The notes under the pieces are model-generated. The model searched no databases. It had not been told where the DNA came from and worked only from the letters and a program-made list of their open reading frames with translations. Shown piece by piece: positions 42,214-50,711 of a stretch of DNA of 64,000 nt. Both the position numbers and the translations under genes were made by a program. The stretch lies in the NCBI GenBank assembly GCA_002483445.1, contig DLHY01000101.1, positions 48,516 to 112,515 on the forward strand, written 5' to 3'. How positions within the stretch are numbered: position 1 is the first letter of the stretch; each line of letters starts with the position of its first letter. The stretch comes from Blastocatellia bacterium UBA7656 (lineage in GTDB: Bacteria; Acidobacteriota; Blastocatellia; UBA7656).

Positions 42214-44556
42214 ATGTCACAGAGCAAGCTTTCCACCACCACCGACGACGAGCCGCTCGTTGCAATATGCATGGCGACCTATAACCCGCCTATGGAGTTG
42301 TTCGTCCGACAAATCCAATCCATAATCGATCAAAATTATTCGCGCTGGGTTTGTATCATAAGCGATGACAATTCCAACACGGACGCGCTCGAACAGATGC
42401 GAAGCGCCATCTCACAGGATGAAAGATTCACGCTTCGCCCGTCGCAGTCAAGACTCGGATTCTATCGCAATTTTGAAAGATGTTTGAGGCTCGCTCCGCA
42501 GGAAGCGGAACTGATCGCGCTTTCAGATCACGACGACCGCTGGCACACGGATAAACTCGATACGCTGGTTTCGAGTCTCAAGGACGGCGCAGTATTGGCC
42601 TACAGTGATATGAATATTGTGGATGTTGAAGGGCGTCTTTTGGCGAATACTTACTGGACTACCCGGCCCAATAACTACAAAAATTTTGCGTCGCTCATTA
42701 TGGCCAACACCGTGACCGGAGCAGCTTCAATGTTTCGGAGAGAGTTGTTGAGCTATGCGCTTCCATTCCCTGAAAGAATCGGAGAGGCTTATCATGATCA
42801 CTGGATAGCCTGCGTGGCCCTTGCCCTTGGCGAGATAGCTTATGTGGATCGCTCGCTTTATGACTACGTTCAACACCAGAACAACGTCATAGGACACTTT
42901 GCGCCCGTCAGGGAAAGTTTTGCCAAAAAAAACCTGAGACTGCTGACACATCCCGGCGGGGCGAGAGATATGGTTCTCAGAAACCTGTCCCAATGGCGAG
43001 CCATCTACCTTTATGATCTGATGAGGCTGAAGATGCTCGTCAGTGTAATCGAGTTGCGCTGCGGGGAGCGCCTGAACAAGGAAAAGAAGAGAGTCCTGCG
43101 GCGCATCGCCCGCCTTGATGATTCCATTGTTGCTGAAACGTGGCTGGCTCTTCGAAGCCTCAAGAACTGGGGCCGAACCAGCGAAACTATCGGGGCTGAA
43201 AACTCGTTGTTGAGGGCGCTTGTCTGGCGTAAGTACACGAGTTTCAGATCGTGGCTGCCTTTGGGCGGCTTTACAGGTCGGGGCCATATCACGAACAAAC
43301 TTCCTCAGGCGGGAGCTTCGCCGCCGCTTCAGTCATCGGAGTCATCATCCCGCCTTGAGCGAGTTGAAATCATTGAGCAGAAGATAGCGCCGCTATCGCT
43401 CGATGTTTCTCCGTCTGCGCCCCGGCGCGTCAATCTCCTCATTCCTACTGTCGACCTGAAATACTTCTTTGGCGGCTATATAACCAAGCTCAATCTTGCG
43501 CGGCATCTCACCGAGGCGGGATTTCGAGTCCGCATCGTCATAGTTGATTATTGCGAGTATATGCCTTCGGTGTGGAAGCAGCAGCTTCGCGCTTTTGACG
43601 GTCTCGATCATCTGCTCGATCATGTCGAGATGGCTTACTGCTTCGACCGCTCCCAGCCGCTTGAGGTCAGCGCGCAGGACTCATTCATAGCGACTACGTG
43701 GTGGACGGCGCACATCGCGCACTGTGCTGCGAAGGATTTGAAAAAGAATAAGTTCATCTATCTGATTCAGGAGTACGAGCCATTCACCTTCGAGATGGGG
43801 AGCTTTGCGGCGCTGGCCAATGAGACATACACCTTTCCTCACTGCGCCATCTTTTCGACAGAATTCCTGCGCGAGTATTTCAGAGAGAACTGCCTCGGCG
43901 TCTTTTCCGAAAACCTGGAGACGGGTGAGGCCGACTCCGTATCGTTCCAAAACACCATAACCGCGGTTGGCGAAATAGAGGTGGAAGACATAGCGAGGCG
44001 CTCTCCCAAGAAACTGCTTATGTACGCGAGACCTGAAGCGCACGCTGCGCGCAATATGTTCGAGATGGCTGTGCTTGCACTTTCATCTGCGGTCAGAAGC
44101 GGCTGCTTCACGGGCGATTGGGAATTTCGAGGGATCGGCACAGTTGATGCCTCGTCGCGAATCAAGCTGGCCGATGATGTGTGGTTGCATCTGTTGCCGC
44201 GTCAAAGCCAGGAGACATACAAAGAGGTGCTCAGGTCTCACGATCTCGGCCTGAGTTTGATGTACACGCCTCATCCGAGCCTTGTTCCCATCGAGATGGC
44301 TGCAGCGGGTATGTTAGTAGTGACGAATACCTATGCCAACAAGACGAAGGAGAAACTGAAAACGATTTCGTCGAACCTGATAGCCGTCGAACCGACGATG
44401 AAAGCCATCGCCGATGGCTTAAAGGAAGCAGCAGTCAACATTGAAGACTATCAGAGGCGCGTCGAAGGATCGCGAGTCGAGTGGGCTACAAGTTGGGATC
44501 GCGCGCTTGGCGGCAGCGTGATGGCGAAGATCAAAGAGTTCATCCAGTCCATCTGA
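42214..44556 (+). CDS. Two-domain glycosyltransferase: GT2 plus WsaF-like domain
   Basis: 780 residues. Residues ~12-260 are a GT2 domain ('VAICMATYNPPMELFVRQIQSI', 'CIISDDNSNTDALEQM', 'LIALSDHDDRWHTDKL' with the acidic D-D/DHDD sites, 'YHDHWIACVALALGEIAYV'). A helical linker follows. Residues ~400-775 resemble the WsaF rhamnosyltransferase (GT-B fold): 'VNLLIPTVDLKYFFGGYITKLNLARHL', 'FIYLIQEYEPFTFEMGSFAAL', 'YARPEAHAARNMFEM', 'LGLSLMYTPHPSLVPIEMAAAGMLVVTN'. It would add two sugars in succession, possibly rhamnose, to a growing surface glycan in the cytoplasm. Confidence 0.88.
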   Translation: MSQSKLSTTTDDEPLVAICMATYNPPMELFVRQIQSIIDQNYSRWVCIISDDNSNTDALEQMRSAISQDERFTLRPSQSRLGFYRNFERCLRLAPQEAELIALSDHDDRWHTDKLDTLVSSLKDGAVLAYSDMNIVDVEGRLLANTYWTTRPNNYKNFASLIMANTVTGAASMFRRELLSYALPFPERIGEAYHDHWIACVALALGEIAYVDRSLYDYVQHQNNVIGHFAPVRESFAKKNLRLLTHPGGARDMVLRNLSQWRAIYLYDLMRLKMLVSVIELRCGERLNKEKKRVLRRIARLDDSIVAETWLALRSLKNWGRTSETIGAENSLLRALVWRKYTSFRSWLPLGGFTGRGHITNKLPQAGASPPLQSSESSSRLERVEIIEQKIAPLSLDVSPSAPRRVNLLIPTVDLKYFFGGYITKLNLARHLTEAGFRVRIVIVDYCEYMPSVWKQQLRAFDGLDHLLDHVEMAYCFDRSQPLEVSAQDSFIATTWWTAHIAHCAAKDLKKNKFIYLIQEYEPFTFEMGSFAALANETYTFPHCAIFSTEFLREYFRENCLGVFSENLETGEADSVSFQNTITAVGEIEVEDIARRSPKKLLMYARPEAHAARNMFEMAVLALSSAVRSGCFTGDWEFRGIGTVDASSRIKLADDVWLHLLPRQSQETYKEVLRSHDLGLSLMYTPHPSLVPIEMAAAGMLVVTNTYANKTKEKLKTISSNLIAVEPTMKAIADGLKEAAVNIEDYQRRVEGSRVEWATSWDRALGGSVMAKIKEFIQSI

Positions 44557-44589
44557 TTGCTGATCACTCATCGAGTGAAAGTTCCGGCG

Positions 44590-45390
44590 ATGCTTTTCAA
44601 ACATATATTCAAACTAATATCGAAGGAGATAGTGAGGGACGGACTTCATCTGATCCGAAAGCGCAAACTGCCGAGGGGGATGCTACGGGGCGATTGCCAT
44701 TTGGGATATTGCCCTATTTGTCAGGCGCGCACGGTATTTATAGAAAGAGATGAATGGCTCAGAGATAATTATCATTGCATCCGCTGCGCGAGCATACCGC
44801 GCTGGCGAGCGATCATTTACGCGCTTGAGACGCACTGCCCCGACTGGCGCAAAGGCCGCATTCATGAATCTTCTCCAGGGGGAACTTCTTCAGAGAAGCT
44901 GGAGCGAGAGTGCCTCGATTACGTTGCAACGCATTTCTTTGCTGATACTCCTGCTGGTCAAATGAAATACGGCTATCGCTCGGAGAATCTTGAGCGTCAG
45001 ACGTTCGAGGATGAGGAGTTCGATCTCGTAATCACACAGGATGTATTCGAACACGTACTCAATCCCGCGCTTGCATTCAAAGAAGTCGCCCGGACATTGA
45101 AACCCGGCGGCGCTCATGTCTTTACTGTGCCGTGGTATTACTGGAAAAAGACCTTTGTCCGCGCAGTGCAGGAGAATGGAGATATCCGCCATCTTGCGGA
45201 GCCGGATTATCACGGCAATCCTATCGATGCGAGCGGGTCTTTAGTAGTGACCGAATGGGGCGCGGATATTTGCGATTTTATTTATCAGCATTCAGGTCTG
45301 ACGACGACTGTGCTTCGGATCAAGGATCGATACCGGGGCATCGACGGCGAGTTCATCGAGGTCTTTATCAGCCGTAAGCCGAAAGAGTGA
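44590..45390 (+). CDS. SAM-dependent methyltransferase with N-terminal Cys-pair motif
   Basis: 266 residues from the ATG at 44590; a TTG at 44557, directly after the previous stop, is possible. A CxxC...CxxC-like segment ('YCPICQARTVFIERDEWLRDNYHCIRCASIP') precedes the catalytic fold and suggests a small zinc site. The SAM domain has no classical GxGxG, but 'FEDEEFDLVITQDVFEHVLNPALAFKEVARTLKPGGAHVFTVPWY' (in parts) is a typical Methyltransf_11/23 core. Last gene of the plus-strand glycan series; likely modifies a sugar or lipid carrier. Confidence 0.83.
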   Translation: MLFKHIFKLISKEIVRDGLHLIRKRKLPRGMLRGDCHLGYCPICQARTVFIERDEWLRDNYHCIRCASIPRWRAIIYALETHCPDWRKGRIHESSPGGTSSEKLERECLDYVATHFFADTPAGQMKYGYRSENLERQTFEDEEFDLVITQDVFEHVLNPALAFKEVARTLKPGGAHVFTVPWYYWKKTFVRAVQENGDIRHLAEPDYHGNPIDASGSLVVTEWGADICDFIYQHSGLTTTVLRIKDRYRGIDGEFIEVFISRKPKE

Positions 45391-45440
45391 AACTCGAATA
45401 GCAGGACACAGGGGAATAGTAATCCGGCAGTCGTTGAGCT

Positions 45441-46142
45441 TCAAAAAAGCATCAGCGCGGGCGGAGAGGTATTGAAGAGAGTCTCCCGGACGTAAAGGAT
45501 CGAATGAGGATTCCGGGATTCTTCTTCACTGAGCAGTCCGAGAGCTTCGAAAAACAAAGCTCGCGCACTCTCCGCTGTCGCTGAACGGGCGGAGATTCTT
45601 TCATGCTCGACTACCACTTTCAACAAACCGCCAGCAGGAGCCTTGACGTACCCGACTGGTCGCTCAGTGAAAAACTCTGTCGAAAGATCAGCAGGCTGTC
45701 TTGAACTGGTCTCGCTTACAAGAACTTCCGCCGCTAGGCCCTGCGGCCCGGAGGAGGTAACGGATACTTGCAACTCACCAGCTTTTTCTTCATCAGCGCG
45801 AGCTGCTATTTCAATTTCTTCGTAGTCCACCGGCAGTCCGAGAACATTTGTTCCCGTGGCTATCACTCGCGAGTTGACGTTCATATCGAAAAAATAAACC
45901 GCTCTTTCTTCGCCGTGAAGGATGTAAGCGCGGTAATTGATCTGATCATACTCGGGCAGCGGAAGCCTCCCCGCTTTTATATCTTCGTTTTTGAAAGCCA
46001 CTGCCGATATGAACGCACTTGAGCTATCGTTGATGATCACCAAATCAAGTTCGAACTGCTCCGGCACTATGGGGCGCAATCTTTCGGGCGGCACCGCATA
46101 GTTGATGAACATCATGTCGCGCATCTTTATCTGTATGTGCAT
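45441..46142 (-). CDS. DUF2071 / YqjF-family protein
   Basis: 233 residues, SD GGGAGG. It begins 'MRDMMFINYAVPPERLRPIVPEQFELDL' and continues 'FFDMNVNSRVIATGTNVLGLPVDYEEIEI', the hallmark of the YqjF family, which has an acetoacetate-decarboxylase-like fold. The Lys nucleophile of acetoacetate decarboxylase is not evident. Function unknown. Single gene, convergent with the glycan series. Confidence 0.82.
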   Translation of the reverse strand: MHIQIKMRDMMFINYAVPPERLRPIVPEQFELDLVIINDSSSAFISAVAFKNEDIKAGRLPLPEYDQINYRAYILHGEERAVYFFDMNVNSRVIATGTNVLGLPVDYEEIEIAARADEEKAGELQVSVTSSGPQGLAAEVLVSETSSRQPADLSTEFFTERPVGYVKAPAGGLLKVVVEHERISARSATAESARALFFEALGLLSEEESRNPHSILYVRETLFNTSPPALMLF

Positions 46143-46251
46143 ATCGCCTCCCGTAAGGCGCGTTTCATAACGAGTATGCTACGGCAGGCTGTCGGATACA
46201 AGACAGGATGAGAAGAAGCGGAAGGCTTGATGGATTTACAAATCGCGGGGC

Positions 46252-48255
46252 TTACTCAATGCCAACCAGTCGCAAGCCCTGCACCACGGCGGAAGAAAGC
46301 AGGTATCCCAGTCCTGTGTAAAAGAGCAGTTGCAGTCCGGCCATTTTCCATGAGCCGGTTTCGCTCTTCACCACCGCGACTGTCGAGAGGCACTGAAGCG
46401 AAAAGAAGAAAAACACGATCAGTCCCAGAATGCTCGATGTCGTAAAAACCCGCTGCGAGGTGCCTGCAAAGGTCGCCGAACGAATGTTTTCTAAAAGCCC
46501 TGCCTGCTGATTTTCCCCATCATCGGCAACATGAAAAACTATCGCCATCGTGCTGACGAATACTTCCCGCGCCGCGAAAGCCGAAATCAACCCGACACCG
46601 ACTCGCCAGTCGACTCCCATAGGCTTGAGCGCAGGCTCTATAGTCTGTCCTATCCCGGCGGCGAAGGAGTGATCGAGATCGCTCGCCGTCACGAGTGCCG
46701 GTCGCGCGCCGCTTTCCGAAACCGGCTGGCGCGCTCCCGGCCCGAAATTCGACAGCAGCCACAAAAACGCCGAGATCAAAACTATCGGCATCCCGGCTTT
46801 CTTCAGATAAGCAGCCGAACGACTCCATGTGATTCGAAGAGTCGGCTTGATGAGCGGCTTGCGATAGAGCGGCATCTCCATCGCAAGCATAGATGACGAC
46901 TGCTTGCGCAAAACGAAGCGGCCTATCAACCCGGCGGTCAGCGCGCCTACGAGCAGGCTCGAAATGTAAATCCCGGCAAGCACTAACCCCGCCCTGCCTG
47001 CCTTGCCCGGAAGCAGCGCAGCAAGCAGCAGAGCGTAAACCGGCAGCCTCGCGCTGCAACTCATCAACGGAATTATCCAGATCGTGAGCAGCCTCTCGCG
47101 CCGTTGCGGGATCGTGCGCGCTGCAAGCACCGCAGGAATGGCGCAGGCAAACCCGCTCAACATCGGCACGAACGAACGCCCATGCAATCCGAGGCGCGAA
47201 AGCGGACGGTCGACGAGAGCCGCTCCTCGCGCGAGATAGCCCGAATCTTCGAGCAGAGTCATCAGGAAAAACAGAATGATTATCTGAGGAAAGAAGACTG
47301 CGACTGATCCGACTCCGCCTATCAGTCCTTCAGCGATGAATCGCGACAGCGCGCCTTCAGGCAACAGGCGAAGCGCGAGCGCACCCGTTTGCGCAAAGCC
47401 CCACTCGACGAAATCCATAAACGGCTGCGCCGCCCAGAAGATCGATGCGAAAAGCGCGACGAGAATGGTGAAGAAAATCGGGAAGCCGAGATAGCGATTC
47501 AGCACGATGCGATCAATCCGCTCGGTCATCGAGTCAGCCGCAACAACCAGAGGGCGACTCTTTTTTATCGCGCCGCTCAGGTCGAGAAGATGACGAATCT
47601 CGCGATACGCCGCCACAGGTTCATCCGGTATCCGCGCAAGCGCCGAGTCCTCTGTCACAGGCTTTTCGATTTCGCGGCGCAGAGTCGAGATGACCTCTTC
47701 AGCCCCCCACCCTGTTCTGCCATCGACACAGACGACCGGAACGCCGAGAGCTTCGGCCAGTTTATTCGCGCTTATCGATTGCCCGCTGCGGGCGAGCATA
47801 TCCATCATCGTGAGAGCCAGCACCAGAGGCTTTCCGCGACGCGCAGTGAATGAGGCGAATTTCAAATGCCTCTCAAGCTGAGTTGAATCGACTACCGCGA
47901 TGATCGCATCAGGATGGATCGAAGGGTGACGGCCTTCGAGCACCTGGCAGGAAAGCTCTTCTTCGGGAGAGGCAGCTCGCGCGCTGTGAACTCCGGGCAG
48001 ATCGATGAGCGTCATCTCCGGCCCGAATTCGGCGCGGGTGCGGCCTCGCGATATGGTCACGGTCACGCCGGGATAGTTGGCTGTGTGAAAGCTGCCGCCG
48101 GTGAGCGCGTTCATAAGCGCGGTCTTGCCCGCGTTCGGCACTCCCGCAAGACAAGCCGTCAAGGGCTTCGCTTTCTGATCCCGTTTCGATTCGGGTTCTG
48201 CCTCGTCAGGAGCCTCGCTCGGAGTGACGGTGCCTGCTAATGAATTTTTATCCAC
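46252..48255 (-). CDS. feoB: Ferrous iron transporter FeoB
   Basis: 667 residues from the GTG at 48255, which overlaps the end of feoA by 19 nt; a longer frame to 48387 is only the shadow of feoA. The N-terminal G domain has G1 'GVPNAGKTALMNALTGG' and G3 'LIDLPGVHSARAASPEEE', with 'TMMDMLARSG' near G4. Then come the two Gate regions ('FPQIIILFFLMTLLEDSGYLARGA', 'LLSGFACAIPAVLAARTI'-like 'MLSGFACAIPAVLAARTIPQRRERLLT') and ~8-10 TM helices. It imports Fe2+ across the inner membrane, powered or gated by GTP. Coupled to feoA; a Fur-like box lies ahead of the pair. Confidence 0.95.
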   Translation of the reverse strand: MDKNSLAGTVTPSEAPDEAEPESKRDQKAKPLTACLAGVPNAGKTALMNALTGGSFHTANYPGVTVTISRGRTRAEFGPEMTLIDLPGVHSARAASPEEELSCQVLEGRHPSIHPDAIIAVVDSTQLERHLKFASFTARRGKPLVLALTMMDMLARSGQSISANKLAEALGVPVVCVDGRTGWGAEEVISTLRREIEKPVTEDSALARIPDEPVAAYREIRHLLDLSGAIKKSRPLVVAADSMTERIDRIVLNRYLGFPIFFTILVALFASIFWAAQPFMDFVEWGFAQTGALALRLLPEGALSRFIAEGLIGGVGSVAVFFPQIIILFFLMTLLEDSGYLARGAALVDRPLSRLGLHGRSFVPMLSGFACAIPAVLAARTIPQRRERLLTIWIIPLMSCSARLPVYALLLAALLPGKAGRAGLVLAGIYISSLLVGALTAGLIGRFVLRKQSSSMLAMEMPLYRKPLIKPTLRITWSRSAAYLKKAGMPIVLISAFLWLLSNFGPGARQPVSESGARPALVTASDLDHSFAAGIGQTIEPALKPMGVDWRVGVGLISAFAAREVFVSTMAIVFHVADDGENQQAGLLENIRSATFAGTSQRVFTTSSILGLIVFFFFSLQCLSTVAVVKSETGSWKMAGLQLLFYTGLGYLLSSAVVQGLRLVGIE

Positions 48256-48455
48256 GAGGCTTCCCGCCTTCGAAGGGCTATGCGCATCCCGCGCACAACT
48301 ACAACCAGAGGGTCTCCGAACGGGACAGCCTGAACGACCGATGTCTCTTCGCCCGGAGTCAGTCCAAGATCGAGCAATCGGCGGCATTCTTCTTCCGGCC
48401 CTTCGAGCCGTTCTATCCTGTACCGCCTGTTTTTCAACGCTTCAACCAAACTCAT
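48237..48455 (-). CDS. feoA: FeoA-domain protein
   Basis: 72 residues, single SH3-like FeoA domain: 'YRIERLEGPEEECRRLLDLGLTPGEETSVVQAVPFGDPLVVVVRG' (in parts), 'IALRRREASWIKI'. FeoA is a small cytosolic partner of FeoB. The stop codon overlaps the start region of feoB by 19 nt, giving translational coupling. A promoter (48510-48538) and a Fur-like box (48483-48497) lie upstream. Confidence 0.93.
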   Translation of the reverse strand: MSLVEALKNRRYRIERLEGPEEECRRLLDLGLTPGEETSVVQAVPFGDPLVVVVRGMRIALRRREASWIKIH

Positions 48456-48482
48456 AATTGCACCTGCCGAAAAGACCCCAAA

Positions 48483-48497
48483 TGAAAATGAATTTCA
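48483..48497. promoter_or_regulatory. Fur-like box before feoAB
   Basis: TGAAAAT-G-AATTTCA is a 7-1-7 dyad matching the consensus TGATAAT-n-ATTATCA at 11 of 14 positions. It lies between the expected transcription start (~48503) and the feoA ATG, where a bound repressor would block the polymerase. Confidence 0.6.
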
Positions 48498-48509
48498 ATT
48501 TACGACAAA

Positions 48510-48538
48510 AGGATACGAGGTATGGGTCTGACTGTCAA
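48510..48538 (-). promoter_or_regulatory. sigma70-type promoter of feoAB
   Basis: On the minus strand TTGACA (48538-48533), a 17-bp spacer and TATCCT (48515-48510). The distance to feoA ATG (48455) gives a ~48-nt leader. Confidence 0.6.
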
Positions 48539-48681
48539 CAAAAAGTTCTCCGCGTCGATCAGGTTTATAACCGCCCCTGCCTTTGAATTGACGATGCTCG
48601 CCAATACGGACGAATACCTCGATGAAAGACATCGCTTGTTTCATCATAGGTGAGACTGTCTTTTATTTTTCTGACTCGGAA

Positions 48682-48711
48682 TTGACAATGCGCTCCGAGG
48701 GCCGCTATGTT
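48682..48711 (+). promoter_or_regulatory. sigma70-type promoter of the TPR membrane protein gene
   Basis: TTGACA (48682-48687), an 18-bp spacer, TATGTT (48706-48711), 68 bp before the proposed TTG start at 48779. Confidence 0.55.
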
Positions 48712-48778
48712 GTCGTTTCCCTTTGCGGACGGTGGTCTGTGCATACAGTCCGCATCGAGACACAGGAGGCGAAAGGCT

Positions 48779-49555
48779 TTGGCAAAGACTGGCAGGAAGA
48801 AAACCAAGATCAAGGTCAAGGACATGAAGTTCCGTCACGACCCTATGATCCGTTTTTATGAAAAGACTCAGAACTGGCTCCAGGAGCGGGGCCGACCCTT
48901 CATCATCGCAATAGGAATAATCGCAGGTCTCGCCGTGCTGTACGTAGCCGGATCGGGCTTCTTTTCCTGGCGCGCATCGAAAGCGGCGGATGAATTCGGC
49001 AAAGCGTTCGAGAAATACAACGCCCCCGTGCAGGATACTCCCACAGTCGGTCAGGCGGGGAAATTCTACACCGACGAGCAGACCAAGTGGCAGGAAACAG
49101 CCGAGGCATTTGAAAATCTGGCTCGCGAATATTCGGGCTACTATGGCGAGATCGGGCTTTATTACGCGGGCATCGCCCGATTGCGCCTCGACCGCGAGCG
49201 CGGCCTTCAGATGCTTCAGCAGGTGGCGGATAAAAACGACGGCGAAACGAGCGACCTTGCTCGGCTGGCGATGGCCGAAAATTATCTCGCAGTGGGCGAC
49301 TACGACAACGCAATCCCACTTTATGAAAAGCTGCTGACCTCTCCGGCTGTGGCCAAAGAGACGGCCCAAATGGGACTTGCTTCCTCTTATGAAAAGAAGG
49401 GCGAGACTGAACGCGCCGTCGGGCTTTACATCGAGGTGGCGAAGATAGATCGCTCATCTCCGACCGGATCGCTGGCTGAAAAGCGGCTCTCGGCTCTTGC
49501 GCCTGATCGCCTAAAGGAACTGCCGCTGCCTTCAACTGTGCCGACTGTCCCCTGA
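48779..49555 (+). CDS. TPR membrane protein, YfgM/BamD-like layout, TTG start
   Basis: 258 residues. The start is taken as TTG at 48779 because AGGAGG lies 9 nt upstream and the resulting 'MAKTGRKKTKIKVKDMKFRHDPMIRFYEKTQNW' fits a basic cytoplasmic tail; the frame is open to 48707 without an SD. A TM helix lies at ~43-63 ('PFIIAIGIIAGLAVLYVAGSG'). The periplasmic part has TPR-like pairs ('WQETAEAFENLAREYSGYYGEIGLYYAGIARLRL', 'DYDNAIPLYEKLLT', 'GLASSYEKKGETERAVGLYIEVAKID'). Likely an envelope scaffold. Next gene starts 30 bp downstream, so probably an operon. Confidence 0.82.
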   Translation: MAKTGRKKTKIKVKDMKFRHDPMIRFYEKTQNWLQERGRPFIIAIGIIAGLAVLYVAGSGFFSWRASKAADEFGKAFEKYNAPVQDTPTVGQAGKFYTDEQTKWQETAEAFENLAREYSGYYGEIGLYYAGIARLRLDRERGLQMLQQVADKNDGETSDLARLAMAENYLAVGDYDNAIPLYEKLLTSPAVAKETAQMGLASSYEKKGETERAVGLYIEVAKIDRSSPTGSLAEKRLSALAPDRLKELPLPSTVPTVP

Positions 49556-49585
49556 GTCGGCCAGTCATCCGACAATCGACGACGG

Positions 49586-50689
49586 ATGGAGAATTTCGCT
49601 CACACCCTCTTAGGTTTTTCCTTGGCAAAAGCAGGTCTCGAACGCGCGACGCCTATGGCGACGGCCTCGCTCGTGATCTCTTCCAACCTGCCTGACATCG
49701 ATGCAGTGATGTCGATATTCGGCGGCACGCCAGCCTACCTGCAATATCATCGCGGGCTGACGCATTCCTTCATAGGTCTGTTCTCGCTTGCAGCGATTCT
49801 CGCTTTCGTTCTTACGTTCATTGATCGCAGATTCCGACTTCGAAGAAACGCTTTTCAGAGACCCTCTCGCCCTCTTCGACTCTTCTGGCTATGCTTTCTC
49901 GGAGGGCTTGGCCATCTCGTGATGGACTCGACCAACAGCTACGGCACGCGCCCGCTTATGCCCCTAAGCGACCGCTGGTTTTATGGCGACCTGGCTTTCG
50001 TACTCGATCCCTGGATATGGCTCATTCTCGGATGCGCGGTCGTGTGGCTCGTGACGAACAGCCCCGCGCGAATTTTGTTCTGCGGCCTGATAGTCGCGAT
50101 ACTGTCGCTCATCGTCGCCTTTGCCGCGCGGCATCCGACCATTGAGCATCCCGCGGCGGTTTCTTCCACTGTGCGCATAATCTGGTTTGCAGGACTGTTC
50201 ATCGTGATCGTGGGAAGAGCGTTGAACTGGGGACGGGCAGGAGCAAGGCTCGCGCGATATGCGATCCTTTTTCTCGCGCTTTACTATGGCGGTCTGTGGC
50301 TTGCGCGACAGGAAGCCGCAGACCGCGCAGGAAGTTCTCTTTCATCCGAGAGCTATGTCGCGGCTGTCTGGCCTGCGCCCGCAAACCCTATGATGTGGCA
50401 ATCTGTCGCCGCAATCGATGGAAAGTTTTTCACTCGATATGAAAACATAATGGGCGAGCCTTCGGAGTGGCGCGAAATGCCTGCTCTTGAACCTGAATTT
50501 ATCGATGCGCTGAGTCAATCGGCGCAGGCGCAAACCTTTTTGAAATTCGCGCGCTTCACCTCGGCCAGCGTCGAAAAAAGTGAAAACGGATATGCGATCA
50601 TTTTGCGCGATGTGAGATTCGATCTGCGCCTTGTCGCCATGCTCGATCATGAGTTGACCATTCGATCAGTCGATGTAAGCTGGTATTAG
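49586..50689 (+). CDS. YdjM-like membrane-bound metal-dependent hydrolase family protein
   Basis: 367 residues. 'MENFAHTLLGFSLAKAG', 'SSNLPDIDAVMSIFGG', 'YHRGLTHSFIGLF' and 'GGLGHLVMDSTNSYGTRPLMPLSDRWFYGDLAFVLDPW' are the conserved D/H-rich segments of the YdjM (DUF457) family. They alternate with ~6 TM helices. The C-terminal third is a soluble domain. E. coli YdjM is LexA-regulated; no SOS box was seen here. Biochemical function in the family is unproven. In line with the TPR gene before and the PH/TPR gene after (22 bp). Confidence 0.85.
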   Translation: MENFAHTLLGFSLAKAGLERATPMATASLVISSNLPDIDAVMSIFGGTPAYLQYHRGLTHSFIGLFSLAAILAFVLTFIDRRFRLRRNAFQRPSRPLRLFWLCFLGGLGHLVMDSTNSYGTRPLMPLSDRWFYGDLAFVLDPWIWLILGCAVVWLVTNSPARILFCGLIVAILSLIVAFAARHPTIEHPAAVSSTVRIIWFAGLFIVIVGRALNWGRAGARLARYAILFLALYYGGLWLARQEAADRAGSSLSSESYVAAVWPAPANPMMWQSVAAIDGKFFTRYENIMGEPSEWREMPALEPEFIDALSQSAQAQTFLKFARFTSASVEKSENGYAIILRDVRFDLRLVAMLDHELTIRSVDVSWY

Positions 50690-50711
50690 ATCGTATAATG
50701 AAAAGCGCAGT

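Noticed and set aside
48256..48387. N-terminal extension of FeoB
   Set aside because: This part of the frame lies inside feoA and has no FeoB similarity; the GTG at 48255 is preferred.
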